This document shows, one piece after another, positions 1 to 12,375 of a stretch of 64,000 nt of DNA. The notes under the pieces were generated by a model, which was not told the DNA's origin, did not search any database, and worked only from the letters and a program-made list of their open reading frames with translations. Made by a program: the position numbers and the translations under genes. Source of the DNA: Sesamum alatum (taxonomy: Eukaryota; Streptophyta; Magnoliopsida; Lamiales; Pedaliaceae); NCBI GenBank assembly GCA_034509735.1, contig JACGWO010000004.1, positions 27,137,395 through 27,201,394 of the forward strand, read 5' to 3'. How positions within the stretch are numbered: the stretch's first letter is position 1; every line of letters begins with the position of its first letter.

Positions 1-740
1 GCACTTTCGCTCTAAGGGTCACTTATACCATCGTACTCCATCAGGTAGGGTATTCTCAATCCTTGAGGTAGGGCCTCAGCCAGTATTTGTATTGAAAATA
101 GCCATCTCCTGGCTGGCGCGACGGCTAGTGGTATTGGGTCATGGGTGGCGCTCTGCAGACGCGAAGCGTTTTGGAGGCGAGAATTATTCTCCCTCTAGTT
201 ATTAGTTATGCCTTCTTCTCTTTTGTCAGATTTGTCTCTTCTATACTCCGCTCCTCTTTTTTGCTGGGGTAATTAGCAGGTAATGAAGCCTAACTGCTCC
301 TCTCCTCCTCTTCCAGCAACATGTCTTGGGGGCCGTCCTCCCTCGACTCATTGTCCCGGGGGTAGAGGGTGTACACGGGCTTAATGAGGAGAACAAAAGG
401 GAGAAGGTTCCCTTGGACGATTCGCCATAAATGAAAAATCGCTCTTTCAGCAGCTCGGTTTGAAGCATCTTCTATCAATTGCTAGAGTGCCTTTGGTGTT
501 ATTTGGACCATGGAAAGTTGTGGAGCAGGAGGTGGCAAGTCGTCCTCTCCTCTTCTCACATCTTGCTCCCTCCGTCGTTCCTAGTGGGGGTTCAAATTCT
601 TGTTTTCCAAGGCTAGGAGTTCTCTTTCGTTAGGCTAATGTTCTTGTTGTCCTCTTTCTTTGTTCATTCCGAGATCTCTAGCCGTGGATCGAGTTTTCAT
701 TCTCAAATTCATGATTGTGGTTCCCACAGACGGCACCAAA
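1..740 (-). mobile_element. Tat-like Ty3/Gypsy element: leader and start of gag (remnant)
   Basis: This is the interior of an LTR retrotransposon read on the minus strand. The part next to the LTR (about 719-740) carries, on the minus strand, the primer-site-like string TTTGGTGCCGTCTGTGGGAA, which is typical of the position just inside the 5' LTR of Tat-lineage Gypsy elements. Near 20-90 the minus strand reads a degenerate gag start, with ILAEALPQGLRIPYLMEYDG followed by SDP. This aligns with the gag of the element at 54292-57185, which has ILAETIHPGIKIPSLSEYN at the same place. Stops break the frame, so no protein is expected. The element continues beyond the left edge of the window. Confidence 0.7.
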
Positions 741-1267
741 TGATATTGCACAAATGTTAGTTTATGTAATAATTAACGTGATTGAATTAAAATAACTTTA
801 TTCAACAAAAGATTTGAGATAAAATCACTGATACATAGCAATCAGTCCTTGGAATCTAGAGTTTTCATCTTGTAAGGGGAAATGCTTCTTAGAACAAGGA
901 ATTCTTAGCCCATTATTCACTTGAGTCTCCAAGTGAGGAGGTAGGCGCCTATTTATACTAGTGACTTAAATAAGGTAAGAGACGACTTTTTACTATCTTG
1001 CCCCTTATCTCTTTGGAAGTGGATACAAATGAAAACCTCTTGAAGGGACGAAGTAGTCATTTCCAAGAGTCCGCTTTAATGCTCTTTTTCCTTGAAAGAA
1101 GCTCCAATCCATAGATTACTTCTCAATTCCATGGATTACTCTATAATTCATGGATTACTCTTTCACTAGCCAAGAAGTGGGATTTTGTATCCAAGATTGC
1201 TTTAAATGACTTTTGACCTATTGTACCTTCCATATCAAAGGGTTTGAAGGCAACAAACCCTGAATCA
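741..1267 (-). mobile_element. LTR (5' LTR of the minus-strand Gypsy element)
   Basis: This 527-bp segment lies between the primer-site region and subtilase pseudogene sequence. It begins TGAT and ends ATCA, the expected inverted ends. A TATA-like box (TATAAATAG on the minus strand) lies near 950-960 and would drive transcription leftwards into the gag region. The right border is supported by the paralogous subtilase copy at 12661, whose similarity to this locus starts just after position 1268. Confidence 0.65.
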
Positions 1268-2460
1268 AATGTTAAATTATGGATTCTGTGAGAGATATTC
1301 TTGGACATGATACACATGCCTCATCGACTGTAGCAGGCAATGTTGTCCATGGTATCTCCTATTCCGACAATGCGTCGAGGACTGCCAAAGGAATGGCCCC
1401 TCGCTCTCGACTAGCCATCTACCAGGTTGTTTTTACAAAACAAGAGGAACTCAATTCTGATGTGAATCAACTATGGGTAGTGCGATATCAGATGGAGTTG
1501 ACGTCCTATCATTGTCAATTACTTCCTCTGGTGTATAATATAAAGGTCCTTTTTTAATTGCCACTTTTATTGCTACGAGTAAGAGTGTTTTTGTCTCACA
1601 AGCTGCTGGGAACAGTGGCCCATCTCTCAACACCGTCCCTAGTGGAGCTCCATAGGTCCTTGTTGTGGGAGTTGGCACTCTCGATTGGGAGTTCACAAGA
1701 ACCATCATGTTTGGTAATGGAGTATTCATGACTGGTTCCTCTTTCTACAATACTCTAAAACCAATTCCAGCCCATGTTCCAATTGTATACAAAGATGCAT
1801 GTTGAAGTCAAAGGCAACATCAAGCTTTCACTAAGATTGTCGTATGCCAAATTTATTATGATTAGATTGAGGATTTTGCTTTGGTTCAAGATGAAGCTTT
1901 TGAAGGTACGAGAGTGGTAGGAGCAGTAATGATACTGATCAAGTCAGATATACCTGATGATGAGGTTGGATTCCCAACAATTTTATTTCACCAATGGAAG
2001 TGGAAAGGTTATTCGAGATTATATTAATAGCACTCAAGATCCAACATCTACCCTTATGTTCCAAGCAACCTGTCATGGTCGAAAACTGGCTCCCAAATTA
2101 GGTATTTATAGTTCAAGAGAACCATCTCAATCCTACCATTTAATCTTGAAGCTAGATATGATTGCCCATAAACATACTTTTGTAGTCATAAGATTGCCTT
2201 ACAGTTGCTCAAATCCACCTAAACTATCCCTGGATAAATCACCTTGGAAGAAATGGGAAGTAATAACACTGTCATAAGTACAAAAAAAAAAAAACAAAAA
2301 GAAAGAAAGAAACACTGACATAAATCCAATAGTGGCTTCCAGTCTAAATTGAGGATTATTGGGAAGTATCACGTGCATAACACGTGCAAAAAAATGTCTT
2401 TCAAGGTAATTACGTCATTTATTCACAACAAAAGTTTTAAAAAAGATATCTGCAGAATTT
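1268..2460 (+). pseudogene. Subtilisin-like serine protease (SBT) pseudogene, block A fragment 1
   Basis: This is a decayed copy of a plant subtilase gene (peptidase family S8). The first frame (1279-1557) holds the catalytic-His region as GHDTHASSTVAGN, where active plant enzymes have GHGTH. A second frame around 1590-1720 gives the Asn region (AAGNSGPSLNTV, then FTRTIMFGNG). The frame at 1957-2277 gives the end of the protease-associated domain and a decayed version of the SSRGPS motif (SSREPS). After about 2160 it jumps to the extreme C-terminal region, so the catalytic-Ser segment (GTSMxxPH) is missing. At least three frame changes and several stops are present. A shared 3'-flank motif (CACGTGCA...ACACGTGC) follows at about 2370-2390. 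Identification as a subtilase is firm; the subfamily is not resolved. Confidence 0.85.
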
Positions 2461-2599
2461 TACTATATGTTTCTATTTTGATACCCATGTTACATGACCA
2501 TTAAGTTTAAAAATTTATACTATTAGAGATGTTGATTATTTAATATTAATACTTTAGCATTAACATACTCCCATTATGAAATGATATGATAGTGTTTCA

Positions 2600-2805
2600 T
2601 TGTATGAAGATCCTATTTGCCGACTTGGACATTTTTATATCTAGTGCTGCCACAAATTCTAGCCCCCTCTCCCCTTCCCCTTGAAACGCCTCATCAATGA
2701 AGCTCCTTAGGTTCATGCTCTGGTAGTTGGCACTCTTATCATTTGTTTTTAGCTAATGAGATCTTCTTTTTTACCATTGAATCCAATCCAAGAGCACACT
2801 TACGT

Positions 2806-2851
<46 letters not shown>

Positions 2852-3570
2852 GTTGTGAAAATATGAAGAGCCATGTTGAAAAGTTCATACTCTAATTAGA
2901 GCTCGATAGCCATCAAGGCAACATCTGACGTCTCGACAACTTGATGAATCTAATCCAGGAATTGGGTTGAACCAATTTGCCACTTCTTTGGCTATCATAG
3001 AGGTCATATCAACCCAAACTAGACAATAGACCAAGGCTTGTGTATGATGCAGGTGTGCAGGGATTACATGAACTTTGTTTGCACTTTTAAACTAACCGTT
3101 ACGCAGATTCTTGCAATCACAAGATCTCCTTTTAGGTGTTGGTGGGTCGAATTATCCATCATTGTATAATGTACTTTAATAGTAAGGAAACCCCGTCTAT
3201 CTAGTTCGACAAGACTTTAATCGATGTCTGTAACGGAATGATAAGTTATTCATAACATTGTACCGGTTAAAGGGTTTAGAGTTGTGTCATGCCAAAGACG
3301 TTAGTTTTCAATGGCAAGTGAGAAACAACAATATGAGCGCATAATGGAAAACCCATGTTTGGGGAAATGTACGGTTCTTCATGGATCTATTAATTCTGCA
3401 GAAATATGAGGTAATAACATTGTCCTAAGTCCAATGTGGTTTTTAGTGTAAATTTACAACTATTGGGAAGTATCACATGCACAAAGTATATATTTCACGG
3501 TAAATAAATCATTTATTCACTATAAAATTTTTAAAAAACATATGTTCATAATTTTATTATATATTTCTAT
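2600..3570 (+). pseudogene. Subtilase pseudogene, block A fragment 2
   Basis: This is a second partial subtilase copy. About 2640-2740 has a weak oxyanion-Asn region (SSAATNSS). From about 2860, after an (AT)n tract, reading across frames gives the C-terminal part seen in plant SBTs: the stretch after the catalytic Ser (LDNLMNLIQELG), the LVYDAGVQ segment, the VGGxNYPS segment near 3145, and a decayed fibronectin-III-like domain up to about 3410. The protease-associated domain and the catalytic Ser are deleted. The 3' flank again has the paired ACGTGC motif region. It has the same layout as the copy at 17210-18150. Confidence 0.75.
2808..2848. repeat. (TA)n microsatellite
   Basis: About 20 uninterrupted TA units lie inside subtilase fragment A2. 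The paralogous place in block B (about 17430) has only a short version, so the tract expanded after the duplication. Confidence 0.95.
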
Positions 3571-3679
3571 TTTGGTACCATTTTAAACTACAATTTCATT
3601 TAAAAGTTCAAACTGTTAGAGAGGTGAATCATTTAAATATAATATCTTAAGATTAACATACTATTGTTATCAAATGATT

Positions 3680-4220
3680 TTGAGTGCTTCATTGTATGAA
3701 GATCCCATTAGCTAACATGGGCATTTTTAAAATCTAGTGATATAGAAAATCCCTCCCCCCCCCCCCCCCCAAGATCCCATGAAAATTCTAACAAGATCTC
3801 CTATTTAGGTGCTAAAATATGTTGGTGGACTGAATTATCCATCATTTATAGGGCACTTTAATGGCAACGCAACTCAGTCTATCCAATTCTAAAGGACTTT
3901 AACCAATGTGTAGTGGAATGACAAAAGCTATTCATAGCATTGTCTCAGTGAAAGAGTTTAGAGTAATGTCGCGTCGAAGATGTTGATTTTCAAAGACAAA
4001 CATGAGAAACAAAAATATGAGCTCATAATAGAAGACCCATGTTCGAGGAAATGTACAGTTCCACATGAATCAATTATGTTGGTAGAAATAAGAGGTAATA
4101 ACACTGTCATAAGTCTAATAGCGCTTTTCAGTCTACATTTAGAATTACTGGGAAGTAATCATGTGCAAAACACGTGCAAAAATATGTATTTCAAGGTAAA
4201 TATGTCATTTATTCACTAGC
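3680..4220 (+). pseudogene. Subtilase pseudogene, block A fragment 3 (C-terminal Fn3-like domain)
   Basis: This short fragment begins with the decayed Asn-region segment and an impure run of about 16 C (3755-3770). It then jumps to the C-terminal domain: VGG-TELS near 3825, then an open frame at 3980-4219 with LIFKDKHEKQKYELIIEDP. This matches the plant SBT fibronectin-III-like domain pattern (LVFKEKYEKxSYKLxIExP), and is followed by the LVEI-GNN strand. The 3' end has the repeated ACGTGCA motif flank. It has no catalytic residues and cannot encode a protease. Confidence 0.8.
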
Positions 4221-5480
4221 CATAGGCTTGTTCCTCTGCCCTGGAACTCCTCTTCAATAGGATTCCTAATAATTTACGTTGGCACCTAGGAACACGAAGA
4301 CTCATTCAAGTAAGTGGGACATAATAAAATCGTTGTCGGCCTCGACACGAACGGCACAGTCAGTGAAAAAATTTATTATGTTCATGACGCCAACGTTTTG
4401 ATGGTGTCTTCATAGCAAACAACATCGACTTAATGTTCGTCCAAACTCCATTTCCGTTCGTATTTTTTCACACTCGAGAAAGGTCAGAAAACACTAAACT
4501 ACATCAAAAGCGACTCCAAGCCTAAGGCCATCTTTAAGTTCCAAGAAATAGACCTTGACACACAACTAGCACCAAATTGGCAAGTTACAAATCGAGAGGG
4601 CCGTTATGGAGCTGTCGGTTTCTCCTAAAGCCCGACATAATTATAGCTCTTGGTGACCTAATTCTAGCTTCATGTCCTTCAAATTCTCCTATAACCGAGA
4701 TTTATTCATGACCATCATTTTCAAAATTATGTTTTTTAACTATTTTATTTTCATATAAAAAGTTGCAAATAGTAAATAAGATTTGTGGAAAGAATGTGTT
4801 TTTTCTAAAAACAAGTATACTTTTAGTCCCATAAAATAGGAGGTCCAACACTTTTAATTTTAGTTTTATGAAATTTTTTTAAAATGGACCAAAATTGAGA
4901 AAACTCAATACATTTAGTCCTCTATTTTACGGGATTATCAAAATGGTCCCAAAATTGAAAAAAAAAATTTCAATTGCGAGAATCCATCACCAGCTAGTCA
5001 ACTTTTTACGATTGCAAGAATCCATCGCCCGACCGGTACTACCCCTCCTTCATCGCTTACTTCAATGCAAACAACACCAATTCCAACAACACGACACTTG
5101 CAAGAATTTTGGAGAACTATCACTAACATCGGAGATGAAAATTCAGTTTACTTGGCGAAGTTGACAGCGTTGGATGGAATGAAAGTTGTGTCTCGCCTGA
5201 CAAGTTGGAGTTCAACAAGAAATACGAGAAGAAAAGCTACAAACTGAGGATTGAAGGCCCGAGATAGATGAAAGATGCATTGGTTCATGGTTCCTTGACC
5301 TGGATTGATTCCAGTGGAAAATATAGCGTGAGAAGTCCCATAGTTGCTCCAAATAATTCCATGATATATTGATTATTGACATATTTATCTTTAACTAGGA
5401 CATATCACGTGCAATGGACGTATAGAAACATATTATTCAAGGCAAATATATCACTTCTTAGTTATGAAAAATTATTAAGT
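4215..5480 (+). pseudogene. Subtilase pseudogene, block A fragment 4 (PA domain, SSRGPS region, C-terminal domain)
   Basis: Reading across frames, 4220-4500 gives the protease-associated domain (GKIV-CLDTN, then DANVLGGVFIANN). About 4590-4720 gives the region around SSRGPS and KPDI-APGD (degenerate). 4800-4970 holds a short repeat insertion ('tagtcccat' type). From about 5005 the end of the gene resumes, and it is the best preserved piece of block A: SFIAYFNANN, then a frameshift, then SPDKLEFNKKYEKKSYKLRI, and [21 protein letters not shown] ending near 5350. The catalytic-Ser segment is again absent. The part from 4220 to about 4970, including the internal insertion, is duplicated at 25050-25800. 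Confidence 0.8.
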
Positions 5481-8400
5481 TCATATTTTTATTTATATTT
5501 CTACCATTGAATTGTTAGTATATAATTATATTTTCAAAAAATTTAAAAATAATTATTTTAATTGATGAGGAAATCATTTAATTTGTTATTTGTAATTCAA
5601 TTCTAAATTCAATTGATATTATTAAATGAAAATTTACTCATTAAAAATATTTTTTTGCATTTCGTATTTACTAATTATTGTGTTTAATAATTATGTAGTG
5701 GAACAAATTAATGCGAAAATAAAATATAGTATGTAAAAGGTCTAATATTAAAGTAAAATTAACGAAGTCGCTCATTTTTTGAATTCTTTCTATAAGAAAT
5801 TTCAATTCAATAAAATTGATCATGTTTTATTCGTAGTTTTTTTTTTTTTTTTTTTTTATGTCTATTTGCTACTTTTCTTTTAATCTTATTTTATGTTTGT
5901 TATACTATTTATGTGAAATGTTATATTTTTTATTTTATGATCGTACCATATCTGATGTATTTTATTTTTAAGTTTATTGATGCGAAATGATTTTAAACTA
6001 ATCATTTATTATATATTGTTTGTAAAAATTAATCTAATTAGACATGTCCATATATAGTATCAGTGTAATTTGTATTGAAATGTTCTATAACTTTGCTAAT
6101 TCTAGTTTACTGTCAAGTTTTAAATTTTGTCATAATATAATTTACATACTTTGTTAACTTTTAAATTTGAAATATATTATTGCATAAATGTTACTATTTG
6201 CGATTTTTAACTTCATATTTTTAGTGTGATTCTTGATCTATTAATTTATATAAATTTAATTGGTATCATCTATTTATTATACAATAGTATCTTATGTTTT
6301 TAAAAACTTAATATTTTATGTGCATACAGGATTATCTAATATTGAATAATCAAATAATACGATATTCACTGGATAATTAAATTTTCATATGCAATTTCAA
6401 CTCAATAGAAATTAGTGCTTTTATTTGCTGATATTTTTATTCTTAATACTTAATTTACTTTTGTTAATATTAACTTATTTTTTTATAAACTTATTCTTAA
6501 AAGAATATGTATTTCTCTTTTGTTTATTTATTTATCAGTTTTCCTATTTCTATCTTCAACATAGTTCAATCATTTTCTAGAATTTATTATTTTATTATTA
6601 CTAAGTTAATTCCCAAAAATGAAACTTACTTAATATGAAAATATAATTATGCAGTTAAACTAAATTTAGTTACCACTAATATATTAGTATGCAATTGTTT
6701 CTAAAATCTTACTTTTAATTATTATCCATGTTTATTTCCTATTTTATAGAGCTTTACCTTATTTAGTAATATTAATTATACATCATTGTATTTTTGTCTA
6801 ATGCAATTCTTTTATTGTTATCTAGTTATTTAATAATAGTTTGAAATTTATTGATATACTGATTATTAGTTATTATCTTCTTTAAAAAAAATAGTCCAAA
6901 TTGAATAAACCCTTGGTATCAAAGTCACTATATTTTGTATCTTGTGGCTCAATAATTATAGTAATTATTTTCAATAGCAAATATTATATTTAGACTTTAA
7001 ATTTAGTTATTTATTGTCTACCCTATTTTTGGACCTCTAACTTCAGTTATTTCTATCGCATTCATTATTATTTTACCTTCATGATATTGTAAAAAAAAAA
7101 AATTAACTTTTAATTAGTTTCATAGTTTTTTCTATTGTTTACTTCCTTGTACAATTGATTTTAAATATTAAAACATAAATGAATTAAAAAAAATAATTAA
7201 AAAAAATCATGTTGAGTTCGACCTTGGTATGCTTAATTATTATATATATATTTTGAAATACTTTATATCATAAAATATTATTTACCTTATTTTAGAACGT
7301 TCACTCATGCATTTCATTGTGACTTTTGTAAATTGTGATTTTTTTTAATGGCAATCAAGTTCAAAAATCATAAGTTAACATGGAAGAATAATAATCTAAG
7401 GAAAATTGGTACTCAAATATAATTTTATTAATTTCTAATGAATAATAAAATGAACATGCATTGGACTTTTGTTAAAGTACGTTTACATAGTAAACTTAAT
7501 CAATGTTCTAACATCTGTAGTATAAGACTTACAAATCACATTAATTAATGCACTTCAAGTTAAAGAAATAATCAATTCACTTGAATTGAATTATGATCAC
7601 CTCCATATGAACAAATCAGAATTTGGTTTTTCTTCCCCTTTAGAATTATTTGTTTTTTTAACTTTTAAATGACAATTTTGTAATATTAAATTTTATAATT
7701 AAATATTATATTAATCTTTTGGTAAAACAGTTGAATTCATATATGCATAAAATAATGTAATCAACCAAAAGTATATTTTTCTTTTACTTTAAGAAACATA
7801 GTAAACCCAAGAAGTTCATAAGTTAAATGAAAAACATAAAAATGTAATGCTTGAAGTGAAAGAATCATGAAAAATACTACAAAAAATATATCTTAGCGTT
7901 CTACGAAAAATAACTATAAAGATTGAAAAAACTTTATTTGTATAAAATATAATTATACAATTGAAATTTAATTGCAATTATCTATAAATCCTACTTTTAA
8001 TACTTCTATTTTCTAACTTTTTTTTTTTTTTGCTTATAAAGATTAATGTGCAGTTATCTTTATGAAGATTGAAAAAACTTAATTATTTGCTTATTTTTGT
8101 AACATTAATTATGCAGCATTATAGTTTTCCTTTGTTAATTTTTTTTTACCAGAGACTTTATTTATAGCTTTTGTAAATTGATTCATGATGTTATAATAAT
8201 TATTATTTAGTTAGTTCTAATGAAAAAAATAATTTAAATTACTAAACCCCTTCGCAGCATTAAAAGCATTGTATTTGTGTCATGAGAGCATATAATTATG
8301 TTAATTGTATTTACTACTCTGTACAAATTCTAATGTGTACACTCTTCTTCAACTTCATTCGTACTTAGCTCTTTGTTATGTGCAATATTATTTCTTTTAG

Positions 8401-9021
8401 GCGGGTGTTTACATGGTGATTTTTGTTTCAAATAACATATTTGTATTTCATATTCTTTCGTAAGTTCTCATATCACTTTATTTACTCTGATCAAATTGGT
8501 GTTATTGTTTTCCTTGAAAAATAAAATATATTGTCATTGCAATTTAAACCAAAATTACACTTATTAGCATTGCTTCACCTCCACTATATTATGAGGAAAA
8601 AAGAGTGAAAGTACAATCTAAAATGAATTATCTACTAGTATTATTAAAATAAGTTCAATTAGTTATCACTCATGTTAAAATTTCCAACAGGACTTCTAAT
8701 TTAATAAATTCATTGAGGATTTCTATTTGAATTTGTTAATCTCTATTCTTTATATTATTGTTTTTATTTTTTGAAGTTTGAATTAGTATTTACATCTTAC
8801 TCATATGCTATTCATTTTAAATATTACAGTGCCTAGGTAAATTAATTTTTGTAAGAAAAAAATATTTAAAATCATTCCTGGAAAAATAATCGCGTTAAAA
8901 CATTATTGCCTGTTTAGCTTTAGAATATAGTTTGTGATTCTCTAAGTAATTTAGGGAAATTAGGAGTACCAAATAGTTTTATTCTTTGCCAGAACTTTGC
9001 TCGTATAACTAATTTTATTTA
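5481..9021. other. AT-rich DNA without recognisable genes
   Basis: This 3.5-kb stretch is strongly AT-rich, with poly-T and poly-A runs (for example about 5838-5857). I found no coding region longer than chance, no RNA gene and no clean terminal repeats. It may hold old, decayed repeats. Confidence 0.6.
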
Positions 9022-9521
9022 GGGTTAATTATATTTAGACCCCCTCTGAAAATGCATAATTACACTTTCCCCTAAAGAAGTTTTAAAATTACATTTACAC
9101 CCCCTCTAAAAATTCTTTGTTTACACCTAACCTCCATTCGTTAAAGTTTGGACGGAAAATGTTCATTTCAAACAAAAATAATTACATAAATTTTCAATTT
9201 TGCCTCTCATTTAACATTCTCGTGCAATAATTTTGTACTTATATGGAAAAAATATAATAATATTGGTCTCACTCCATACATATACGTTACACTTATCCTC
9301 TTATAAGTACAAAAATATACATGAGAATGTTAAATGATGGGAAAAATTGAATATTTGTGTAATTATTTTTATTAACGTGAACATTTTTCGTCCAAACTCT
9401 AACGGATGGGGGTCAGGTGTAAACAGAGAATTTTCGGAGGGGGTGTAGGTGTAATTTCAAAATTTTTTTGGAGGAAAGTGTAATTATACATTCTTAGAGT
9501 GGGTGTAAGTGTAATTAACCC
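9022..9521. mobile_element. Mutator-like MITE with perfect 9-bp target duplication
   Basis: This 500-bp non-coding element starts GGGTTAATTA and ends TAATTAACCC. The inverted ends extend inwards with mismatches ('acaccccctc' facing 'gagggggtgt'). It is flanked on both sides by TTTTATTTA (9013-9021 and 9522-9530), a perfect 9-bp target duplication as made by Mutator-type transposases. No coding capacity is present. Confidence 0.85.
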
Positions 9522-9967
9522 TTTTATTTATTATTGAAAAAAGTACTTCAGTATGGGTACATATATCTTCTCACAAATATGAATAAACACTTAAAATATT
9601 AAAATTATATATAATTTTCATACGCTAATTTATATAAATTTGCATAATTATTTTTTATTTTTAAAATTTATTGTAATATATTATATGTTTTTGAAATATT
9701 TATAAATTTTTATTAAATTAATAAATATGTTATGATTTAACTGCTTATATATTAATTTTAATATAATAATATTTTAAATATTATATATAAGCATTTTTTT
9801 TTTGGGAATCGGCTAATTTCAGAAAAAGAAAAAATAGTATCTGTACAGGGGTTACAAAGCATCAATCTACAGATGAAGCAAAAAATCACGTCCACGCAAC
9901 CCTCCAAATCCTATACAAAACTGAAGACTGCAATGTAAATTGTAAATCATCACTTAATATACGCAAC

Positions 9968-10404
9968 CTAATTTACTCCATAATCCTCTGCGCCAGCATC
10001 TCTCCCGTGCTGTCCTCCTGCTGATATCGTCGTTTGTTTTTGGCCATCCAAATGTGATACACACTTGACGCAAGAGTGGCTCTCGCAGCCATATTCAATA
10101 GATGATTGCTTCCCCATTATCTGCTCACCCATAGGATACTCCTTTTCCATTGCAAACCCGGCCACTGAAAATGACATTCCCTCCGCAACACCGCTGAACA
10201 ACGCCTAGCATACGAACATTGAAAGAACAAATGGCCGTGCATTTCAACCGGCTGCTCCCCACACAAAACACAAGTCTGATCACGCGGCTCACACCAAGGT
10301 TTATCAAGAGTAGGTAGTCGCTCAAGAATACCTAACCAAAGAATAAATTGATTCCGGGGAATCTTGAATTTACCCGACATTAGCGGAAACCAATCTACCT
10401 TCAT
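9968..10404 (-). pseudogene. LINE C-terminal zf-RVT module
   Basis: The minus-strand frame at 10117-10404 encodes the C-terminal zinc-binding module of plant L1-type ORF2 proteins. It shows the IPRNQFILWL and LERLPTLDK lead-in, then Cys-x2-Cys (CVLCGE) and H-x4-C (HLFFQC) ligands. A frame overlapping its 3' side (9968-10201) continues the degenerate tail. It is cut off from the reverse transcriptase frame by stops around 10410-10620. The function is inferred from family knowledge; this copy is dead. Confidence 0.8.
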
Positions 10405-10616
10405 TCCACTTGGTTGAAACAGCAGCCGGGCATCCTAGATCATAAATTGAGCCTTCGCGTTTCGCCAAACCACCACATCCTCACTAGCAGTAATAGACGG
10501 TTATTGTTGTCTAATTGCATTAGTTCAACTGATTCCGATTCTGGCCAAGTCCACTCCCCTTCTGTGATTACCCGAGAGAGTTGCTGTGTTAAAGGAATAC
10601 CCGTATTTGATGGTCC

Positions 10617-11960
10617 TTAGGAAAATTTCTGAATTAGCGTCCCTAATTCATGCCAAGGATCCTGCCACAACTTTATATGCACACCATTACCAACTGTGTA
10701 GTGCACCCTTGCAAACAGATTCGTGCGGAGCTTAATCAATTTCCTCCAGCTCCAAGGACCAATAGTAGGCGAGATAGTCCAAATAGTATCGCGATTTAGC
10801 CTATATGTGCGTATCCACTCCACCCATATAGAGGAAGAAGCCGGCTGGAGGAACTCCCATAGATGCTTGAGCATGAGACGTCGATTCACCACAAAGATGC
10901 TAGATAAACCAAGGGCACCTTCACTCTCAGGTAAATAGAACTTCAACCACGGCACCTTTGCAGCCCCATGACCACTATTGCCTTGCCACAAGAACTTAGA
11001 AAATCGACTTTCAATTTTATTAATAATTCCTTCAGGCAATATAAAAGCCGAGCCCCAATAAACATGCAAGGAACTCAATACAGATAGCAAGAGTTGGCGG
11101 CGATCAGCATAGGATAATGACAATTGGCTCCAACCCCCCAAACGCTGATCCACCTTCAATAAAAGGGGGGCACAATCCCACACAGTTAGCCTAGATGCCA
11201 CAAGTGGGAGCCCCAAATACCGTATGGGCCGAGACCCCTCTGCCAAGTGAATTACATCCAAGATACAGTCTTTCCAAATTTTAGCTGATTTCGAGAAAAG
11301 GATCTGACTTTTGGCCGGGTTGGCTTCAAGTCCAGATATTTCGGCAAACGCCTCAAGTACCTCTTTGAAAATCAGAATTGATGGGATAGTAGGTTGACAG
11401 AACAACAAGAAGTCATCCGCGAAACATAAGTTCAAGAGGTTGAGTTCCTTACATCTCCAATGAAATCCAAAAGCCTCATCTTGTTGCACCCGAGCCTGCA
11501 GCAGGAGGTGAAGTGCTTCCATAACAAGCACAAATAAGTAAGGTGACATAGGGTCCCCTTTTTGTAAGCCTCGAGCTCCCGCAAAATACCCGTGTATAGA
11601 GCCATTGAGCGCCACAGAATACTTCGGTGTTGATATACACTTTTCAATCCAAGCTATGAACCGTTCTGGGAAATTGAACATATGCAACTCGGTCAAACGA
11701 AAATCCCACTCCACCATATCATACACTTTCTTAATATCAACCTTAAGTGCACATCTCTTAGGCATATGTTTTTTATTATACCCAGCGAAGAGCTCCTTCG
11801 CAAGGAGGATGTTATCGGTGATTTTCCCCCCTTGAACAAACGCACTCTGGCAATTATCCACCAATGTATCAATAACTAGTTTCATTCGCTGCACAAGAAT
11901 CTTAGTGATAACTTTGTACAAGACATTGGAACAAGCAATAGATCTAAACTCGGCCACCAC
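10617..11960 (-). pseudogene. LINE reverse transcriptase (broken ORF2 core)
   Basis: This 447-residue open frame covers the reverse transcriptase of an L1-like ORF2. It has a catalytic Asp in DIKKVYD (residues 75-81, where the family usually has K-A-YD), the GLQKGDPMSPYLF motif (131-143) and the FADD active site (180-183), followed by the YLGLPL thumb segment. The catalytic residues are intact. The protein is nevertheless incomplete: the apurinic endonuclease is missing, the start lies inside the domain, and frameshifts separate it from the linker upstream and zf-RVT downstream. It is the longest open frame in the window. Confidence 0.9.
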
Positions 11961-12042
11961 AGTAGGACTTTAGGCACGACTGACAGAATCATTGCATTCA
12001 CCTGCTTCAACAGCTTTCTAGTATCAAAGAACTCCTGCATAA

Positions 12043-12366
12043 CTACCACCACCTGCCTTCCAATAACAAGCCGCGCTCCTTTATAAAACCCAGACGAAAA
12101 CCCATTCGGCCCCGGGCTTTGTCCTCCTCTATGCTGAAAATAGCCTCCTTAATCTCTGCAGCCGTGACACCACGAACAATTTGAGCAGCCTCATCCGAGC
12201 TAATAATATGCCTAGTCCAAGGTCTTAGGTAATCTAGGCTTATGCTCTGCTGCCTCCGTTGTCCGCCTAGTAGAGTTTCAAAGAATTTCACAAACTCTGC
12301 AGTCTCTAGTTGTGGATCTGTTACCATCTCACCAAAATTATTTTGAATTTGGAATACACATTGCAC
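12043..12366 (-). pseudogene. LINE ORF2 linker before the reverse transcriptase
   Basis: This minus-strand frame carries the stretch that precedes the RT in plant LINEs. It includes FVKFFETLLGG, then LRPWTRHIISSDEAAQI, then IKEAIFSIEEDKARG, the counterpart of the common AIFxIxxDKAPGPDG. A frameshift between 12043 and 11960 separates it from the RT frame. Its upstream border coincides with the truncation point of the whole LINE. Confidence 0.75.
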
Positions 12367-12375
12367 CGCCCTCTT

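Larger units (their letters stand above)
9794..12375 (-). mobile_element. L1-like LINE, 5'-truncated
   Basis: This non-LTR retrotransposon lies on the minus strand. Its poly(A) tail appears as a T run at 9794-9803. Going upstream it has a zf-RVT module, a reverse transcriptase and the linker before it. It breaks off at about 12375, without endonuclease or ORF1. 5' truncation is normal for LINE insertions. The three coding parts are listed separately. No clear target duplication was found. Confidence 0.9.

Noticed and set aside
10723..11879. Open frames on the plus strand (10723-10938, 11605-11835, 11682-11879)
   Set aside because: They are opposite-strand shadows of the LINE reverse transcriptase frame and have no family signature.
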